Both the position numbers and the translations under genes were made by a program. Below the pieces are notes generated by a model, which searched no databases, had not been told where the DNA came from, and saw only the letters and a list, made by a program, of their open reading frames with translations. This document shows positions 61,947-64,000 of a stretch of 64,000 nucleotides of DNA, piece after piece. This stretch comes from J014 sp964486055 (GTDB lineage Bacteria; Acidobacteriota; Blastocatellia; Pyrinomonadales; Pyrinomonadaceae), in contig CAZALE010000003.1 in assembly GCA_964486055.1 (NCBI GenBank), forward strand, positions 62,001 to 126,000. The letters run 5' to 3'. Numbering within the stretch: the first letter of the stretch is position 1; every line of letters starts with the position of its first letter.

Positions 61947-63314
61947 CTAACGTTCGGAAATTTCTATGTTGCTATCAGCCCCAGACGCAACGGTTAAGCC
62001 GTTATTATTTAAAAGATAAACCTTATTAAATTGTTGGCTTTTACCCAAGGCAAGTAACTTCTCCACTAGCTTTCTTTTCTCATCTTCGCTGAGCTGAGTC
62101 CACTTATCTGTAACTACGCCAACAAAAAGTTCATTATTTACCTTGCCTATTTTTATGTATTCTTTAAACTCAGTATTCTCCAAGCTTATTGTCTGAGCAG
62201 CTGCTCTTTTCACGTCGCTAGAGAAAAATTCAACATAACTATACAGAGCAATTCCCAGAAAAACGATGAGCGCTAAAAGTGAAATTAACCATTTATGCTC
62301 TATCTTTGATGAAAATTCAACTATTGCGACCCTGGCTTTACTAGTGTTCACAGGTTTGCTAACTTTTTTGGCTTTTTTACTATCCGATTTAATCTGCAGC
62401 TCTAGGTCTGTTTCTTTACTATCAATTATTTCTTTACTGTCAATTCCTTCAGTATCCGAATCAAACAAATCGGAGGAGTTCACGTTATGCACTACTGCCT
62501 CTAGAAATGCTTGTTCTTCTAGCACTGGATACTTTGTGCTCACATCAGTTGTGTCCTGTAAGCCCCTCTTTTTAAGCAGTAAATCAGTATAGATATTTCC
62601 AACGAGCACATTGCATTCAATAGCGGCTGCCAACACGGATGGTTCCAAGAAACTTTCACCGAGCTGTCGTTTAAATCTGATAATTTCTTCATGAAGTTCG
62701 CTGCTGATCAATGAGTCTAGATCCCTGGCATTTTGAGCAGTGTTTACAAATTCCCTAAATTTTTCAACAGCAACTTTTAATTTTCTTTGCTCTTCCTCTG
62801 AGAAATTTGGCACATTTGGGAAACTTTCGTAGTATTCTTCTAGTTTTAGCTTTATTTCGTTCGGGGGGTGAGATAGCTGACGTTTACCTTTTTTCACCTT
62901 AAAGCTAAATAGCATTGTCATGAGAACATCAAGCTTTACTCGAGTGGCTTCAGAAAACGGTAATTCCAGATAGAATCTTATTAGAGAAAGAATAGCTTGC
63001 GTATTTAGTGGAGGTTTTGATTGCTCGCAATATAGCATTAAATCGACACCGGTTATTCCTTTATCTCTCTGAGTTAGAACAACACACCAACGCGCTATTT
63101 CTTCATTAACTATTCTTTCTTCTTGTATTAGCTGCTCAGCACCATTTTTAATATCCTTCGAGTCAATCAGTTTTTTCACTCTTTTTTTCAAGGCAGCTAT
63201 GTCAAACTTTTGTGGATAATGTGAGCCTTTTTTCTTCTCTATGCTGGAGAAAATATAGTCTACGATCTGCAGTGAATTCATTTCATTTTCTATCTCAACG
63301 TATGCAGAAATCAT
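61947..63314 (-). CDS. Unknown single-pass membrane protein
   Basis: Protein of 455 residues, family not recognised. The first about 275 residues are mostly helical and likely cytoplasmic. A low-complexity acidic/Ser region (about 285-335, DSKEIIDSKETDLELQ) follows, then a membrane helix (about 350-370, WLISLLALIVFLGIALYSYV), then about 85 residues ending KVYLLNNNGLTVASGA. It lies between the pilin and glnA on the same strand, 69 bases after the pilin stop. It may belong to a pilus or secretion function by position only. Confidence 0.65.
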   Translation of the reverse strand: MISAYVEIENEMNSLQIVDYIFSSIEKKKGSHYPQKFDIAALKKRVKKLIDSKDIKNGAEQLIQEERIVNEEIARWCVVLTQRDKGITGVDLMLYCEQSKPPLNTQAILSLIRFYLELPFSEATRVKLDVLMTMLFSFKVKKGKRQLSHPPNEIKLKLEEYYESFPNVPNFSEEEQRKLKVAVEKFREFVNTAQNARDLDSLISSELHEEIIRFKRQLGESFLEPSVLAAAIECNVLVGNIYTDLLLKKRGLQDTTDVSTKYPVLEEQAFLEAVVHNVNSSDLFDSDTEGIDSKEIIDSKETDLELQIKSDSKKAKKVSKPVNTSKARVAIVEFSSKIEHKWLISLLALIVFLGIALYSYVEFFSSDVKRAAAQTISLENTEFKEYIKIGKVNNELFVGVVTDKWTQLSEDEKRKLVEKLLALGKSQQFNKVYLLNNNGLTVASGADSNIEISER

Positions 63315-63383
63315 AATGTCCTTGGTGTGTTTGTTCTCTAATTGATATATCTCTGGCTCAGGTTAATTCCAGTCTTAATAGAT

Positions 63384-63797
63384 TTAAGGTAAAACCTCAG
63401 TTATTTGTCCTGTATGATCTCCAGATATTGCATATGGAAGATCGATTGACCCAGGCTTAGACGCAACGATTGTGAATCCTTGACGCAGTTGAGCATCAGT
63501 CGGATTAGCAGGAACCATATTGAAAACAAAGCTACCCCTGTAAAGAGTGTTTCCAGAGATGTCTCCTCCTAATCCTCCACCTTGATCAGTATTAAGCTCA
63601 TCCAGACGCCCAAATCGGCCTTTCTGAGAATAGAATGTAAATTCAGCAGAGATTATAGTTCTCATCGTGGCGTAGGCGTTGGCATTCTCGGCTGCTGCCT
63701 TAGCCTTACGAAGATAAGGGAATACTATAACCGCTAATATCCCTATTATCGTGATAACGATCAAAAGTTCTACCAATGAAAAACCTTTCTGTTTCAT
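63384..63797 (-). CDS. Type IV pilin-like protein
   Basis: Protein of 137 residues. The class III leader MKQKG precedes FSLVELLIVITIIGILAVIV, with cleavage after Gly5 and Glu5 of the mature protein, as in pilins and pseudopilins. A helical spine then leads to a beta domain with RGSFVFNMVPANPTDA and YAISGDHTGQITE. It is processed by a prepilin peptidase and assembled into a pilus or type II pseudopilus. A strong GGGAGGGGG ribosome site precedes the ATG, and a consensus sigma-54 promoter lies about 150 bases upstream. Confidence 0.88.
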   Translation of the reverse strand: MKQKGFSLVELLIVITIIGILAVIVFPYLRKAKAAAENANAYATMRTIISAEFTFYSQKGRFGRLDELNTDQGGGLGGDISGNTLYRGSFVFNMVPANPTDAQLRQGFTIVASKPGSIDLPYAISGDHTGQITEVLP

Positions 63798-63853
63798 AAC
63801 CCCCTCCCTTTCAAAATGACATTTTTTGACACATTAAAATTGACAAAATCAGT

Positions 63854-63891
63854 AAATCCCTTTCCGGAAACTTAAATAAATATAGGGATTT
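63854..63891. repeat. Nested inverted repeats in the pilin leader
   Basis: AAATCCCT (63854-63861) pairs with AGGGATTT (63884-63891). Inside it lies a perfect 10-bp palindrome, TTTCCGGAAA (63861-63870). This is within the predicted 139-base 5' leader of the pilin transcript and could be an RNA structure or a protein-binding site. Confidence 0.6.
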
Positions 63892-63946
63892 TTCAAACAC
63901 TAAATGCAATCTTCTTGTAATTTTTCAAACTCCAACTACCCTAGTT

Positions 63947-63962
63947 TGCAAGCCATGTGCCA
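63947..63962 (-). promoter_or_regulatory. Sigma-54 promoter of the pilin gene
   Basis: TGGCAC-ATGGC-TTGCA on the minus strand, an exact match to the -24/-12 consensus with correct spacing. Predicted start near 63936, giving a leader of about 139 bases. Sigma-54 control of major pilin genes is well known in other bacteria. Confidence 0.8.
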
Positions 63963-64000
63963 TAGGCTAAGATCTTCGCATTGCATGATTGATAAAGAAA

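Overview
The window is 64 kb of AT-rich bacterial chromosome (roughly 40% GC by eye, not computed), densely coding, with ATG, GTG and TTG starts. It comes from a diderm (Gram-negative) organism: it has ADP-heptose and heptosyltransferase genes, an LPS-export permease (LptF/G), outer-membrane efflux parts, lipoproteins and a type IV pilin. The mix (fused LptF-LptG, hslVU followed by a fibronectin-type lipoprotein, a PqqD/HprK-like cassette, sigma-54 promoters) would suit an Acidobacteriota-like lineage, but that placement is inference. Two runs of exactly 100 N mark scaffold gaps, so this is probably a draft or metagenome assembly.

Layout. (1) 1-15.1 kb, + strand: a surface polysaccharide locus with glycosyltransferases, a Wzx-like flippase, a Wzy-like polymerase, two methyltransferases, sugar-nucleotide enzymes, a heptose branch (adenylyltransferase-isomerase fusion, heptose kinase, heptosyltransferase), a probable 6-deoxy-L-HexNAc branch and a WecA-like initiating transferase. 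(2) 15.1-17.4 kb, +: a compact cassette of an HprK-like kinase, a PqqD-like protein that continues into a Tat-like segment and a six-cysteine tail, and a nucleotidyltransferase. This is the best candidate for an undescribed system here. (3) 17.4-31.2 kb: housekeeping genes tsaB, rimI, ssb, parAB, miaB, dnaE, accA, metK and ahcY. (4) 31.2-36.8 kb, - strand: lptFG fusion, recO, two small membrane proteins, a DUF1343 muramidase-like protein and a glutamine amidotransferase. (5) 36.8-41.1 kb, +: hslVU, a lipoprotein, an FAH-family enzyme and a gap-interrupted transaldolase.

(6) 41.2-52.9 kb, - strand: one long heavy-metal RND efflux operon of nine genes. It starts at a near-consensus sigma-54 promoter and ends with its own NtrC-type regulator and histidine kinase. 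A perfect inverted repeat about 108 bp upstream of the predicted start is a likely activator site. (7) 53.0-56.4 kb, +: usp, an alpha/beta hydrolase, a DUF402 protein and an acyl-CoA carboxylase beta subunit. (8) 56.5-60.0 kb: tpiA-secG-tRNA-Leu(GAG), yggS-yggT-yggU and tRNA-Leu(CAG). (9) 60.4-64 kb, - strand: glnA, an unknown single-pass membrane protein, and a type IV pilin behind a consensus sigma-54 promoter.

How the parts work together: regions 1 and 2 build and perhaps decorate the cell-surface glycan, which LptF/G helps deliver. metK and ahcY make SAM and remove S-adenosylhomocysteine for the methyltransferases. The metal operon appears to be a self-regulated circuit. No phage, insertion sequence or CRISPR array was seen.
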